Notes: a model not told the origin generated them from the letters alone. A stretch of DNA of 64,000 nt from Pseudobutyrivibrio ruminis (GCF_015057245.1 NZ_SVET01000001.1:62001-126000), one strand, 5' to 3'; shown: positions 17,836 through 26,953, counted from the first letter of the stretch. Made by a program: numbers and translations.

Positions 17836-19932
17836 TTATTCCTCATCAACATCCTTTATCTTGTTAGCACGACGCTCAACTTCTTTGGCCTGAACATCTG
17901 ATGGAACCTGCTCGTAACGAGCTAATTCATAAGAGAATGTTCCATATCCACCAGTCATAGAACGAAGTGTTGTGTCGTATCCATAAAGCTCTGCCATAGG
18001 AACCTCAGCAAGTACTTCTGTCTTGCCAGCTGTCTCTGTAGGATTCATTCCAAGTACACGGCCACGGCGTTTGTTCAAGTCGCCCATAACGTCACCTGTG
18101 TAAGCATCCGGAACTATAACCTTAAGAGTTTCAATTGGCTCCAACAGGATAGGATTAGCCTTCATAATACCATCCTTGAAAGCACCTTTTGCGGCAACTT
18201 TGAATGCCATTTCAGAAGAATCAACTGGATGATAGCTTCCATCGTAAAGATTAGCATGAATTCCAACTACAGGGTATGCTGCAAGTGGACCAGCAAGTAC
18301 TGCTTCCTGCAAGCCTTTTTCTACAGCTGGGAAATAGTTCTTAGGAACAGCACCACCTACAACTGATTCTGTAAAGTTGTAATGCTCTTCCATGTTTCCT
18401 GAAGGTTCGAAAGTCATCTTTACGTGTCCATACTGACCATGTCCACCAGTTTGCTTCTTATACTTGTATTCAACATCAGCCTTACCTCTGATTGTCTCTT
18501 TAAATGCAATCTTTGGCTGGCTCAGTTCAATATCAACTTTATACTTTTCATTGAGCTTTTGAACAAGCATATCGATATGTCTGTCGCCAATACCATAGAT
18601 AAGTGACTGACTATTTTCGCCATCGTTAACTACTTTTAATGTTAAATCTTCGGCACAAAGCTTTGCAAGGGCCTGAGCAATCTTATCCTCGTCCCCCTTA
18701 TTTTTTGCCTTATATCTCTTGTATGTATAAGGTGTAGATAAAGGTGTTCTGATGTAAAGGATTGGATTAGCCTTTGTAGAAAGAGAATCAGTTGTAGCAA
18801 CCTTTGAAAGCTTAGATAAAGCACCGATATCACCAGCGTGAAGCTCAGGTACTTCCTCTGCCTTACTACCTGTTAAAATGTAAAGTTTGCCAATTTTCTC
18901 TTCTGTTTCCTTATGCTTGTTGTAAAGCAAATCATCAGTTTTAAGAACGCCGGAATTAACCTTAATCAATGAATACTTTCCAACAAATGGATCTACGATA
19001 GTCTTGAATACGTATGCACTCTTTGGCTTAGCAAAATCATAATTTGCTTCGTAAACCTCATTCGTATTTGCGTTAATTCCAGAAACCTTACGATCCTCTG
19101 GACTAGGAAGATATTTTACAACGTCTGTAAGCATTGTGTACTGTCCGCGATTTGTAAGATTTGAGCCCATCATAACAGGAACAATGTCGCCTGTGCCTAC
19201 ATTTGCACGAAGAGCCTGACGAATTTCATCCTCAGAAAATTCTTCGCCGCCAAAATATCTATCCATGAATTCCTCTGATGTCTCGGCAACAGATTCCATC
19301 AAAGCCTCACGATATTTCTCTAAGTATTCCTTGCTATAATCAGGTACATCGCAATGTTCTACAGTGCCATTTGCCTTCCAGCGCTTTCCGATTTGCTGTA
19401 TAACATTTACATAGCCAACAAACTCTCCATTTTCACGAATTGGCAAATGGAAAGGAGCAATCTTTTTGCCATACAAGCCTTGAAGTTCTTCAACGATTTC
19501 TCTATAGCTGGCATCATCTATATCCATGTCAGTTACAAATACCATTCTAGGAAGATTAAACTTATCGCACATCTCCCAGGCCTTTTTTGTACCAACTTCA
19601 ATTCCACTTTTTCCAGATATAACAATAATAGCTGCGTCAGCTGCACTAACAGCTTCCTCAACTTCTCCAACGAAATCAATGAATCCTGGTGTATCTAGGA
19701 AATTAATCTTGGTATCGCCCCATACGATAGGTGCTAAAGATGTGTAGATAGAAAACTTGTTTTTTTGTTCCAATTTGTCATAGTCACTAATGGTATTACC
19801 AGCCTCGATAGTGCCCGGCTTGCTGATTTGACCAGCTAGAAAAGCCATTGATTCGATGAGACTGGTTTTGCCCGCCCCGCTGTGACCAAGTAACACAACA
19901 TTTCTAATCTTGTCCGTAGTAAAAACCTTCAT
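17836..19932 (-). CDS. Elongation factor G-like GTPase (FusA2-type paralogue)
   Basis: This 698-residue protein has the full EF-G layout: a G domain (P-loop GHSGAGKT at 16-23, switch II DTPG at 80-83), then domains II to V with the domain IV segment KKQTGGHGQYGHVK. The G4 position, normally NKxD, reads TDMD (134-137), so Asn and Lys are replaced. It belongs to the EF-G-like branch rather than the main translocase, which is usually encoded with the rpsL/rpsG/tuf genes. I use the ATG at 19930-19932 behind GGGAGGT instead of one 12 codons upstream. A role in translocation, recycling or stress is unknown. Confidence 0.88.
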   Translation of the reverse strand: MKVFTTDKIRNVVLLGHSGAGKTSLIESMAFLAGQISKPGTIEAGNTISDYDKLEQKNKFSIYTSLAPIVWGDTKINFLDTPGFIDFVGEVEEAVSAADAAIIVISGKSGIEVGTKKAWEMCDKFNLPRMVFVTDMDIDDASYREIVEELQGLYGKKIAPFHLPIRENGEFVGYVNVIQQIGKRWKANGTVEHCDVPDYSKEYLEKYREALMESVAETSEEFMDRYFGGEEFSEDEIRQALRANVGTGDIVPVMMGSNLTNRGQYTMLTDVVKYLPSPEDRKVSGINANTNEVYEANYDFAKPKSAYVFKTIVDPFVGKYSLIKVNSGVLKTDDLLYNKHKETEEKIGKLYILTGSKAEEVPELHAGDIGALSKLSKVATTDSLSTKANPILYIRTPLSTPYTYKRYKAKNKGDEDKIAQALAKLCAEDLTLKVVNDGENSQSLIYGIGDRHIDMLVQKLNEKYKVDIELSQPKIAFKETIRGKADVEYKYKKQTGGHGQYGHVKMTFEPSGNMEEHYNFTESVVGGAVPKNYFPAVEKGLQEAVLAGPLAAYPVVGIHANLYDGSYHPVDSSEMAFKVAAKGAFKDGIMKANPILLEPIETLKVIVPDAYTGDVMGDLNKRRGRVLGMNPTETAGKTEVLAEVPMAELYGYDTTLRSMTGGYGTFSYELARYEQVPSDVQAKEVERRANKIKDVDEE

Positions 19933-20003
19933 GTGCCGTACCTCCCAATAGTTATTTGACGCCTTCACCCCGCCGCGCCATGTTGTTTATAAAACTTATA
20001 ATT

Positions 20004-20032
20004 ATTATATTTAATATTCAGACTATTTACAA
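20004..20032 (-). promoter_or_regulatory. Promoter of the EF-G-like gene
   Basis: Minus-strand TTGTAA (20027-20032) and a perfect TATAAT (20004-20009) are separated by 17 bp. The -35 box overlaps that of the divergent tyrA promoter. The leader before the ATG would be about 65 nt. Confidence 0.55.
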
Positions 20033-20054
20033 TGAGTAAATGTGATATTATAAA
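20026..20054 (+). promoter_or_regulatory. Promoter of tyrA-aroA
   Basis: TTTACA (20026-20031) and TATAAA (20049-20054) are separated by 17 bp, each with five of six consensus matches. The predicted leader is about 45 nt. It lies back-to-back with the EF-G-like promoter. Confidence 0.5.
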
Positions 20055-20104
20055 AGAAAATAATCGCTTTAAAGTGTGAAAGTGAATTAGAGGTGAGGGT
20101 AATT

Positions 20105-21205
20105 ATGAAAAGTAAAACAATAGGATTTGTTGGGCTAGGTTTAATTGGAGGTAGTATCGCAAAAGCGATATTGAAAACATATCCAAACACTAGAATTCTT
20201 GCAACAGCTTCAAGAGAATCAACTATTGAAACAGCATTTGAAGAACGACTTATAGATAATAACGGATTGCTTAAGATTCACCAGTTTGGTCAGTGTGATA
20301 TTATTTTTCTTTGCTCTCCTGTTAAAGTTAATTGTGACTATTTAAGAAAGCTTAAAGACGTAGTTAAGCCAGATTGTATCATCACAGATGTAGGCTCAGT
20401 AAAAGGGGATATTACTGCAGTTGCCAGAGAGCTTGAAATGACCAATCAATTTATTGGTGGACATCCAATGACAGGTTCTGAATTAACAGGTCTAGAGCAC
20501 TCTTCTGCTTCACTTTTAGAAAACGCTTATTATATCCTTACAGCTGATTCAGAAATGAATGCAGATACATACTCTCAATTTGCAGATTATATAAAAAGCC
20601 TTGGAGCCATTCCAATCCAGCTTACTCCTGAGGAGCATGACGAGGCTACCGCTACTGTTTCCCATCTACCTCATGTAGTTGCAGCAGCTCTTGTAAATCT
20701 TGTAAACGATACTGACGATGACCGCAAAATATGCAAAACCATTGCAGCAGGCGGTTTTAAAGATATTACTAGAATCGCATCCGGTTCACCTACAATGTGG
20801 CAGCACATTTTTCTAAGTAATAAAGATGCAGTGCTTAAACTGATAGGTGATTTCAAGGATGAATTGAGCCAATTCGAAAATGCGATATCTTCATCTGATC
20901 CTGATGAGATAATAAATCTTTGGACAAAAGCAAAGGATTATCGTGATTCTATAACTATTCCAGACAGTGCCCACTCAAGATTCTTCGAACTGTACTGTGA
21001 TATCGACGATAAACCTGGTACACTTGTAGGAGTGCTTCAATTGCTTGCCAATGCAGAAATAAGTGTTAAAAATATAGATATCATTCATAACCGTGAGTTT
21101 GAGCCTGGTGTTCTTCGAATCGAATTCTACACCCAGGATGCTTTAGATAAGGCCCGCACAGTTCTTACTCACAACAATTACTATACTAGACAGAGGACAA
21201 ATTAA
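20105..21205 (+). CDS. tyrA: Prephenate dehydrogenase with C-terminal ACT domain
   Basis: This 366-residue enzyme oxidatively decarboxylates prephenate to 4-hydroxyphenylpyruvate in tyrosine synthesis. It has the N-terminal NAD motif GLGLIGGSIA, the substrate-site segment GGHPMTGSE, the ATVSHLPH block, and an ACT domain from about residue 295 (DKPGTLVGVLQLLANAEI), expected to bind tyrosine for feedback control. The ATG at 20105 behind AGAGGTGA is preferred to an in-frame GTG four codons upstream. Its stop overlaps the aroA start (TAATG), so the two are translationally coupled. Confidence 0.95.
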   Translation: MKSKTIGFVGLGLIGGSIAKAILKTYPNTRILATASRESTIETAFEERLIDNNGLLKIHQFGQCDIIFLCSPVKVNCDYLRKLKDVVKPDCIITDVGSVKGDITAVARELEMTNQFIGGHPMTGSELTGLEHSSASLLENAYYILTADSEMNADTYSQFADYIKSLGAIPIQLTPEEHDEATATVSHLPHVVAAALVNLVNDTDDDRKICKTIAAGGFKDITRIASGSPTMWQHIFLSNKDAVLKLIGDFKDELSQFENAISSSDPDEIINLWTKAKDYRDSITIPDSAHSRFFELYCDIDDKPGTLVGVLQLLANAEISVKNIDIIHNREFEPGVLRIEFYTQDALDKARTVLTHNNYYTRQRTN

Positions 21206-22479
21206 TGGCTATTACAAAAGTAAAAAGCTTAAAAGGTGAAATAACAGTTCCAGGTGACAAGTCTATTAGCCACCGCGGTGTAATGTTCGGAGCTATTTCC
21301 GAAGGGATTACTGAACTTACAGGATTCTTGGATGGCGCTGACTGCCGTAGCACCATCAGTTGCTTTAAGGCTATGGGCATTGATATCACTCAAGAACATG
21401 ATCATGTAGTTATTCATGGAAAGGGTCTAAAAGGACTATCCGCACCTTCAAAAATGCTTGATGTAGGAAACAGCGGAACTACCACCAGATTGATTTCAGG
21501 AATTCTTGCAGGACAGAGATTTATTAGTTCTTTAAATGGTGATGAATCTATACAGAAGCGACCAATGGGACGTATCATAACCCCGCTTACAAGTATGGGT
21601 GCTCATATCAAATCAATTAAAGATAATGGCTGTGCTCCTCTAGAAATAGGAGGCGCTCCTCTTCATGCAATCCACTATGACTCACCTGTTGCCAGCGCTC
21701 AGGTAAAATCCTGCGTACTTTTGGCTGGATTGTATGCAGACGGTGTTACTTCAGTAACTGAGCCAGTTATCTCTCGAAATCACACAGAATTGATGCTAAA
21801 GGGATTCGGAGCAGATATAAAATCAGAAGGATTAACAGCATCAATAGTTGGAGGACCAAGATTAATTGGTCAAAAGATTACAGTACCTGGAGACATCTCT
21901 TCTGCTGCTTATTTCATTGTTGCCGGTTTAATTTGCCCTAACGCAGATTTACTTATCAAAAACGTAAATACGAATCCAACCCGAGCAGGCATTATTCAGG
22001 TTGCAAAGAATATGGGCGGAAACATTGAATTATTAAATGAGCGCATAGTTTCAGGAGAACCAGTTGCTGATATTCATGTAAGTTCAAGCGATTTACATGG
22101 TTGCGAAGTATCCGGTGAAATCATACCTACTCTTATTGATGAACTTCCTGTTATTGCTGTTATGGCAGCATGTGCAAAGGGCACCACTGTTATAAAGGAT
22201 GCAGCTGAGCTTAAAGTAAAAGAAAGTGACCGTATTGCTACAGTCACCGAAAATCTTAAAAATATGGGTTGTGACATCACACCAACAGAGGATGGAATGA
22301 TAATTGTTGGAGGGAATCCTTTGCATGGAGCATTGATTAGCACATACAAAGATCATCGTATTGCAATGTCTTTCGCTATTGCTGGCCTTGTTGCCGATGG
22401 TGAGACCTCATTTGATGATGAAGGATGCTGTGTAATCTCATATCCAGAGTTCTTTGAAACATTAAAAGCACTATCGTAA
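21205..22479 (+). CDS. aroA: 3-Phosphoshikimate 1-carboxyvinyltransferase (EPSP synthase)
   Basis: This 424-residue enzyme joins shikimate 3-phosphate with phosphoenolpyruvate in the shikimate pathway. It has the N-terminal PGDKSISHR (Lys contacts PEP and phosphate), LDVGNSGTTTRL, the Q/S-rich substrate loop ASAQVKSCVLLAG, and the C-terminal KESDRI and DHRIAMSFA motifs. The A(S)AQ-K-S layout and NSGTTTRL resemble class II enzymes, which often tolerate glyphosate, but this is family-based inference. It follows tyrA with a one-base overlap. Its stop codon lies in the loop of its own terminator. Confidence 0.96.
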   Translation: MAITKVKSLKGEITVPGDKSISHRGVMFGAISEGITELTGFLDGADCRSTISCFKAMGIDITQEHDHVVIHGKGLKGLSAPSKMLDVGNSGTTTRLISGILAGQRFISSLNGDESIQKRPMGRIITPLTSMGAHIKSIKDNGCAPLEIGGAPLHAIHYDSPVASAQVKSCVLLAGLYADGVTSVTEPVISRNHTELMLKGFGADIKSEGLTASIVGGPRLIGQKITVPGDISSAAYFIVAGLICPNADLLIKNVNTNPTRAGIIQVAKNMGGNIELLNERIVSGEPVADIHVSSSDLHGCEVSGEIIPTLIDELPVIAVMAACAKGTTVIKDAAELKVKESDRIATVTENLKNMGCDITPTEDGMIIVGGNPLHGALISTYKDHRIAMSFAIAGLVADGETSFDDEGCCVISYPEFFETLKALS

Positions 22480-22499
22480 ATGCGATAGTGCTTATTTTT
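22467..22499 (+). terminator. Terminator of tyrA-aroA, overlapping the aroA stop codon
   Basis: A 10-bp stem (22467-22476 with 22483-22492) and a 6-base loop holding the TAA stop are followed by a T-rich tract. The left arm is aroA coding sequence. Confidence 0.85.
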
Positions 22500-22504
22500 A
22501 ATCA

Positions 22505-23284
22505 TCAACCTAGAGCAACATCAAGAACCATCATCAGAACAAAACCGATAGAAAAAGCAATAGTTCCCAGGTTCGAATGTTTTCCTTCAGACATTTCAGG
22601 AATCAACTCTTCTACAACTACATACATCATTGCACCAGCAGCAAATGAAAGGAAATATGGCATCAACGGAACAACTAATCCTGCCGCTATAATTGTAATA
22701 AATGCAGCAATAGGTTCCACTATACCTGACAAAACGCCCCATAAAAATGTTTTATGCTTAGGCATACCTTCAGATAAAAGAGGCATCGATACAATTGCTC
22801 CTTCAGGAAAGTTCTGTATCGCTATACCTATAGCAAGCGCCAAAGCTCCAGTTGCTGTAATTCCAACTTGGCCTGATTTAACACCTGCAAAAACAACACC
22901 AACAGCCATGCCTTCTGGAATATTATGAAGAGTTACTGCCAATATTAATTTTGTGGTCCTTTGCAATCTACTACGAGGACCTTCGTCCTGCTTATCCATA
23001 TGCATATGAGGTGTAACGCAATCTAGGAAAAGCAAAAATCCTGTACCAATAAGAAAACCTATTGCGGCAGGTAAAAAAGATAGCTTGCCTAGATACTCAC
23101 TACTCTCAAGTGCTGGAGAAAGTAAACTCCAAAATGAAGCAGCAACCATTACTCCAGCAGCAAAGCCTGTAAGAATCTTTTGTAATCTATCAGAAATCTC
23201 ATCTTTTAGTATAAATACCATTCCAGCACCAAGGCTTGTTCCAACGAATGGTATTAAAATTCCAAGTATTATATTTATATTCAT
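22505..23284 (-). CDS. ZIP family divalent metal transporter
   Basis: This 259-residue integral membrane protein has about eight hydrophobic segments. It carries the ZIP metal-site motifs HNIPEGMAVG (TM4) and NFPEGAIVSMP (TM5), plus a His-rich loop HMHMDKQDEG between TM3 and TM4. ZIP proteins import zinc, iron or manganese into the cytoplasm. It converges with aroA, 25 bp after that gene's stop. Metal preference cannot be read. It appears monocistronic, with a hairpin between it and the MCP gene downstream. Confidence 0.93.
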   Translation of the reverse strand: MNINIILGILIPFVGTSLGAGMVFILKDEISDRLQKILTGFAAGVMVAASFWSLLSPALESSEYLGKLSFLPAAIGFLIGTGFLLFLDCVTPHMHMDKQDEGPRSRLQRTTKLILAVTLHNIPEGMAVGVVFAGVKSGQVGITATGALALAIGIAIQNFPEGAIVSMPLLSEGMPKHKTFLWGVLSGIVEPIAAFITIIAAGLVVPLMPYFLSFAAGAMMYVVVEELIPEMSEGKHSNLGTIAFSIGFVLMMVLDVALG

Positions 23285-23293
23285 ATTAGCACC

Positions 23294-23342
23294 AAAAGCC
23301 CCTCCCTATTCAAACTATAAATAGCTTAACATAAGGGAGGGG
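23294..23342 (-). terminator. Candidate terminator after the MCP gene
   Basis: A GC-rich 9-bp stem (23299-23307 with 23334-23342) with a long AT-rich loop that may pair further precedes TTTT on the minus strand. It lies between the MCP stop and the ZIP start. The T run is short, so this is moderate. Confidence 0.5.
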
Positions 23343-23375
23343 AATCTTATCAAAAAATAATGTTGTTGAGAAATT

Positions 23376-25034
23376 TTATTGGAAGAATGCCATTTCTTCC
23401 TCAAGAGTATTTGCAACCTTATTTAAGCTGGCCGCTTTAGTGGTAAGAGCCTCCATTGTATCTGCTAATTCTGTCATAGAAGCTCTCGTTTCTTCTGAGC
23501 TTGCTGCATTCTCTTCTGAAATCGAAGAAAGTGAAGAAATAGTATCTGAAATCAGATTGCTTGCTTCTTCTGTTTTGTGCACGTTAGATACGATATCTTT
23601 AGTCAATTTAATAGATTTATTGATATCTTCAATCAAGTTGTCAACCTGCTCAATTGTTCTATGAATAGTATGGCGCTGTGTGGTCATAGTCTCCTGAACC
23701 TGTCCAGCCTCTTCCATTGTCTTATTAGAATCAGATGAAAGTCCCTTCATAGCCTCTTGGATATTTTGAGCTGCCTCAGCAGATTGATCAGCTAATTGTC
23801 TTATTTCATCAGCAACAACTGCAAAGCCTTTACCAGCCTCACCAGCTCGAGCAGCCTCGATACTTGCATTTAATGAAAGCAAGTTTGTCTGGGCTGCGAT
23901 TGCATCAATAATAGATACTGCTTCGCTAATTGTTGTAACAGCTGTATTTGTGTTACCGATGAGTTCTACAATGCCATCAATTGCAGTAATACTTTCCCTG
24001 GTAGTCATTCTAAGCTCTGTAAGCTTATCTTGGCTGGCCTTTGAATTCTCCTGCATTGAATCAGCAAGGCTTTGCATCTCCACTGCATTGGCTGTAATCA
24101 TTTCTACTGCATCATTAATACTATTTACAGATTCCACTGCGTCCTGCAGCGATTGAGCCTGGTTTTCAGCACCTGTTGCAACCTGACCAACAGCTATACT
24201 AACGCTTTCTGTAGTATCTGTAATAGTCTTTACTGTATTAGATAAATAGCTAGCAGATTCATCCACTTCATCAGAAGATATTCTTGCGTTTCCGATAACA
24301 GATCTAATTCTAGCTGCCATGTCAAACAATGCCGATGACATTTCACCTAATTCATCATTTCTGTTTTTAACCTTATCGCTAAGAATAATCTCCAAATCAC
24401 CAGTTGCCATCTGACGAACAGCCTTAACATTTTCATCAATAGCTTCTATGATTTTTATAGTATATATAATTGCAAGAACAGTAAATAATATAACAATAGC
24501 TAAAGCTAAAGTTACTGTCCATGCAACTCTCTTACTAATATAATGAGTAATTTCTATTTTCTTTAAACCAACAAAAGCCATACCATATACATTGCCAGAA
24601 TCATCAACTAATGGCTGATATGCAACATAGTATGGTTCGTTATCAATCATTACATTCTGAGCTTGATAACTTTGCTTGCCATTTAAAACTGTAGCAATAA
24701 CAGCATCTCCCGCTTTTGTACCAACTACACCTTCAATACTTGAACGTACTCTAGTGTCTCCAAGGAAAAACGTGTAATCATAACCTGTTTCAGCAGACAT
24801 CTCTTTTTCTAATGTAGATGACTCATCTACTTCAACACCATCATAAGTGTAGTCAAGGACCTGAGCATATGAAGTACAAGTAGCCATTACACCCGTTTCG
24901 ACCTCGTATTCCATACCACGTCTTAAGTTGGCACACCCAACAATAGTAGCAGCCGTACCAACACAAGCTAGTGATACTACAACCAAGCCAATTAACATAA
25001 TCCTCAAAGACGCCCTTTTGCTTTTCTTATCCAT
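23376..25034 (-). CDS. Methyl-accepting chemotaxis protein
   Basis: This protein of about 552 residues has an N-terminal transmembrane helix, an extracellular single-Cache-like sensor domain (about residues 35-190, YDGVEVDESS to GMAFVGLKK), a second helix and a HAMP domain. The cytoplasmic signalling hairpin tip is AAQTNLLSLNASIEAARAGE. It would relay an extracellular cue to CheA/CheW; the ligand is unknown. No C-terminal CheR-docking pentapeptide is seen. The ATG at 25032-25034 follows GGAGGT; the longer in-frame reading upstream (62 extra codons) crosses the promoter region and is rejected. Confidence 0.94.
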   Translation of the reverse strand: MDKKSKRASLRIMLIGLVVVSLACVGTAATIVGCANLRRGMEYEVETGVMATCTSYAQVLDYTYDGVEVDESSTLEKEMSAETGYDYTFFLGDTRVRSSIEGVVGTKAGDAVIATVLNGKQSYQAQNVMIDNEPYYVAYQPLVDDSGNVYGMAFVGLKKIEITHYISKRVAWTVTLALAIVILFTVLAIIYTIKIIEAIDENVKAVRQMATGDLEIILSDKVKNRNDELGEMSSALFDMAARIRSVIGNARISSDEVDESASYLSNTVKTITDTTESVSIAVGQVATGAENQAQSLQDAVESVNSINDAVEMITANAVEMQSLADSMQENSKASQDKLTELRMTTRESITAIDGIVELIGNTNTAVTTISEAVSIIDAIAAQTNLLSLNASIEAARAGEAGKGFAVVADEIRQLADQSAEAAQNIQEAMKGLSSDSNKTMEEAGQVQETMTTQRHTIHRTIEQVDNLIEDINKSIKLTKDIVSNVHKTEEASNLISDTISSLSSISEENAASSEETRASMTELADTMEALTTKAASLNKVANTLEEEMAFFQ

Positions 25035-25110
25035 ATTCGACCTCCGTGTTTTCTCCCTTCTGGTCGATTGAACAGTATTACTTTCCTCAGCGAGTAAACC
25101 GACTATTTGG

Positions 25111-25150
25111 ATTATATCTGAAATGTGAGTATATTCTGTGTATATTCTGT
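25111..25150 (-). promoter_or_regulatory. MCP promoter region with 11-bp tandem repeat at the -35 position
   Basis: A perfect -10 TATAAT lies on the minus strand at 25111-25116 but the -35 position (25134-25139) reads ACAGAA, a poor match. Exactly there are two adjacent identical 11-bp units (25129-25139, 25140-25150). One-turn direct repeats covering a weak -35 suggest an activator site. Confidence 0.45.
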
Positions 25151-25182
25151 TAATTCTGACAAATGTGCGACATTTTGAAAAT

Positions 25183-25211
25183 AAAAAAGCACATCCAATT
25201 ACGGATGTGCT
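25183..25211 (-). terminator. Rho-independent terminator after the SEC-C gene
   Basis: AGCACATCC (25188-25196) pairs with GGATGTGCT (25203-25211) around a 6-base loop, and six T follow on the minus strand. Confidence 0.85.
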
Positions 25212-25223
25212 AAATGTCATGAA

Positions 25224-25733
25224 TTATTTCTTGTTCATGCAGCAGTGCTTATATTTCTTTCCTGAACCACATGGACATGGATCATTACGTCCAACCTTTT
25301 TCTCTGAACGGATGATTGTGTGCATGTTCTTAGCTTCCTTTGTAAGGGCCTTTCTCTTGTCCTCATCAAAGATCTGCTCCCACTGTGGAAGGCCATAAAG
25401 CCAATCAGCCTTTGCATCAATCATGTTCTTGAAAAGCTTTTCCTTATCGAACTTAAGAGAAACTATTGTATCCTCTTCCATTGTCTCGATAGGGTTTGGT
25501 GTAACGAGGGATTCATTGATGCCATCTAAGAAACCAACCATAGGCATAACATCAATTTTATATTTCTCAGCAAGCTCCTTAACAGTACCCTTTACTTCTG
25601 TATCAGGATCGTCAAGTAACTGCTCGTAAATGCCTTTCTCTAAAAGAAAATAATTCTGCCAAAATCTCTGTAAATCAGCCTGAGACTGATTCTGATTGTA
25701 GGCAACCTTCTGCCAATTTTCTAGTAAACTCAT
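25224..25733 (-). CDS. SEC-C zinc-binding motif protein
   Basis: This 169-residue protein ends in a SEC-C motif, NDPCPCGSGKKYKHCC (about residues 149-164), the zinc ribbon also found at the C terminus of SecA. The first 140 residues are helical and charged and I cannot assign them to a named domain. SEC-C motifs bind zinc and often contact SecB or the ribosome, but free-standing proteins of this type have varied, mostly unknown roles. It appears monocistronic with a strong terminator. Confidence 0.85.
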   Translation of the reverse strand: MSLLENWQKVAYNQNQSQADLQRFWQNYFLLEKGIYEQLLDDPDTEVKGTVKELAEKYKIDVMPMVGFLDGINESLVTPNPIETMEEDTIVSLKFDKEKLFKNMIDAKADWLYGLPQWEQIFDEDKRKALTKEAKNMHTIIRSEKKVGRNDPCPCGSGKKYKHCCMNKK

Positions 25734-25804
25734 ATTATATTCCTCTCCAATTTGTAATCTAATCCGTGGCTAGCCACGCCTAAAATTATACCATACACAA
25801 TAAT

Positions 25805-25835
25805 AAAAGGCTAGATACTATGCTGTATCTAGCCT
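25805..25835 (-). terminator. Rho-independent terminator after the NlpC/P60 gene
   Basis: A perfect 11-bp stem (25808-25818 with 25825-25835) with a 6-base loop is followed by a TTTATTA tract on the minus strand. Confidence 0.8.
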
Positions 25836-25842
25836 ATGAATA

Positions 25843-26916
25843 CTAATCATAAATTACACGAACACATTTGATCGGTGTTCGGTATGTATAGTTGGAAATC
25901 TTGATTCCATCACGCTTGTTAGAAGCATGAACAATCTGTCCACCACCAATATAAATGGCAACATGATTGATGTAGCTTCCCTTGCCGTAGAATATTAAAT
26001 CTCCTGGCTTTAATTCTGATGTAGAAATGGTTGTTCCTTCATTAGCCTGAGCTCTAGATGAGTGGGATAGATAAACACCATACTGAGCCATGATTTGCAT
26101 TGTGAATCCAGAACAATCGCAGCCATTTGTAAGGGATGTACCTCCCCAAACATATGGGTTTCCAACAAACTGAAGGGCGTAATCACAGATAGCTGTACGA
26201 ACGTCAGAAACGCCCTCACCATATCTAGCTTCTGTAAGCGTCATAGCAGTCTTAAGGGAAAGGTCAACATCTACGTATTCAGCAGAAACGTAACCTTCAT
26301 CACCATCAACGTCTACTTTAATCCAGTCATCATCCTGAGTATTATCAAGGATGGCTACTTCTTCACCATCAGCAAGTTGATAGATAATCTCACAATCGGT
26401 GTTAGGCTCCACACGAACACGAAGACCACCAGTATTTGATGTAGCAACGTATTCTGCAAGCTCTGCAGCCTTTTCCCAGGCCTCATCGCCAGTCAATAGA
26501 TACTCAGATAAAACATATCCTTCTACCTCGCCTGACTTGATATAGCTCCAATCGCCCTCAGTGCTAACAATTTCGCAGGCAGCATTTGCTGGAAACTTGC
26601 CGACGAGCTTTCCTTCTGTATCTGCTGACTCACGAATGTTTAAGTTACCTTCTGAAACATTACAAATACCGATGTTAGTGTATCCGTAAATATCACCGAG
26701 TGATTTTGCTGTAGCAACAGCATCTGAATCTGTAACTGAAAGTGACTCTAAAGAAGCTAAATCTACAGCACCTGCAGTCATAACACCAGCAATAGCTGTG
26801 CTAGAAGCATCTGTGTCAGAAGCAACATCTATATTATTTTTAGAATCAATACAATAATCAAAAATTAGTGCCGCGGCACAAACTAATGAGAAAGCTGAAA
26901 TAATACGCTTTTTCAT
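25843..26916 (-). CDS. SH3-domain NlpC/P60 cell-wall peptidase
   Basis: This 357-residue exported protein has an N-terminal signal or anchor helix, a Ser/Asp-rich linker, two bacterial SH3 domains (about residues 83-141 and 155-216), and a C-terminal NlpC/P60 domain. The catalytic triad candidates are Cys268 (DCSGF), His318 (NHVAIY) and His330 (IVHAS). Such enzymes cut gamma-D-glutamyl-diamino acid bonds in peptidoglycan stems; SH3 domains bind the wall. It is a single-gene unit with a consensus promoter and strong terminator. Confidence 0.94.
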   Translation of the reverse strand: MKKRIISAFSLVCAAALIFDYCIDSKNNIDVASDTDASSTAIAGVMTAGAVDLASLESLSVTDSDAVATAKSLGDIYGYTNIGICNVSEGNLNIRESADTEGKLVGKFPANAACEIVSTEGDWSYIKSGEVEGYVLSEYLLTGDEAWEKAAELAEYVATSNTGGLRVRVEPNTDCEIIYQLADGEEVAILDNTQDDDWIKVDVDGDEGYVSAEYVDVDLSLKTAMTLTEARYGEGVSDVRTAICDYALQFVGNPYVWGGTSLTNGCDCSGFTMQIMAQYGVYLSHSSRAQANEGTTISTSELKPGDLIFYGKGSYINHVAIYIGGGQIVHASNKRDGIKISNYTYRTPIKCVRVIYD

Positions 26917-26953
26917 AGTACCTCCAAAGTAAAACTTTTAACGCAACACGCAA

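Noticed and set aside
25035..25220. Longer N terminus for the MCP gene
   Set aside because: The extra 62 codons cross the promoter and tandem repeat; a strong GGAGGT precedes the internal ATG and the transmembrane helix starts right after it.
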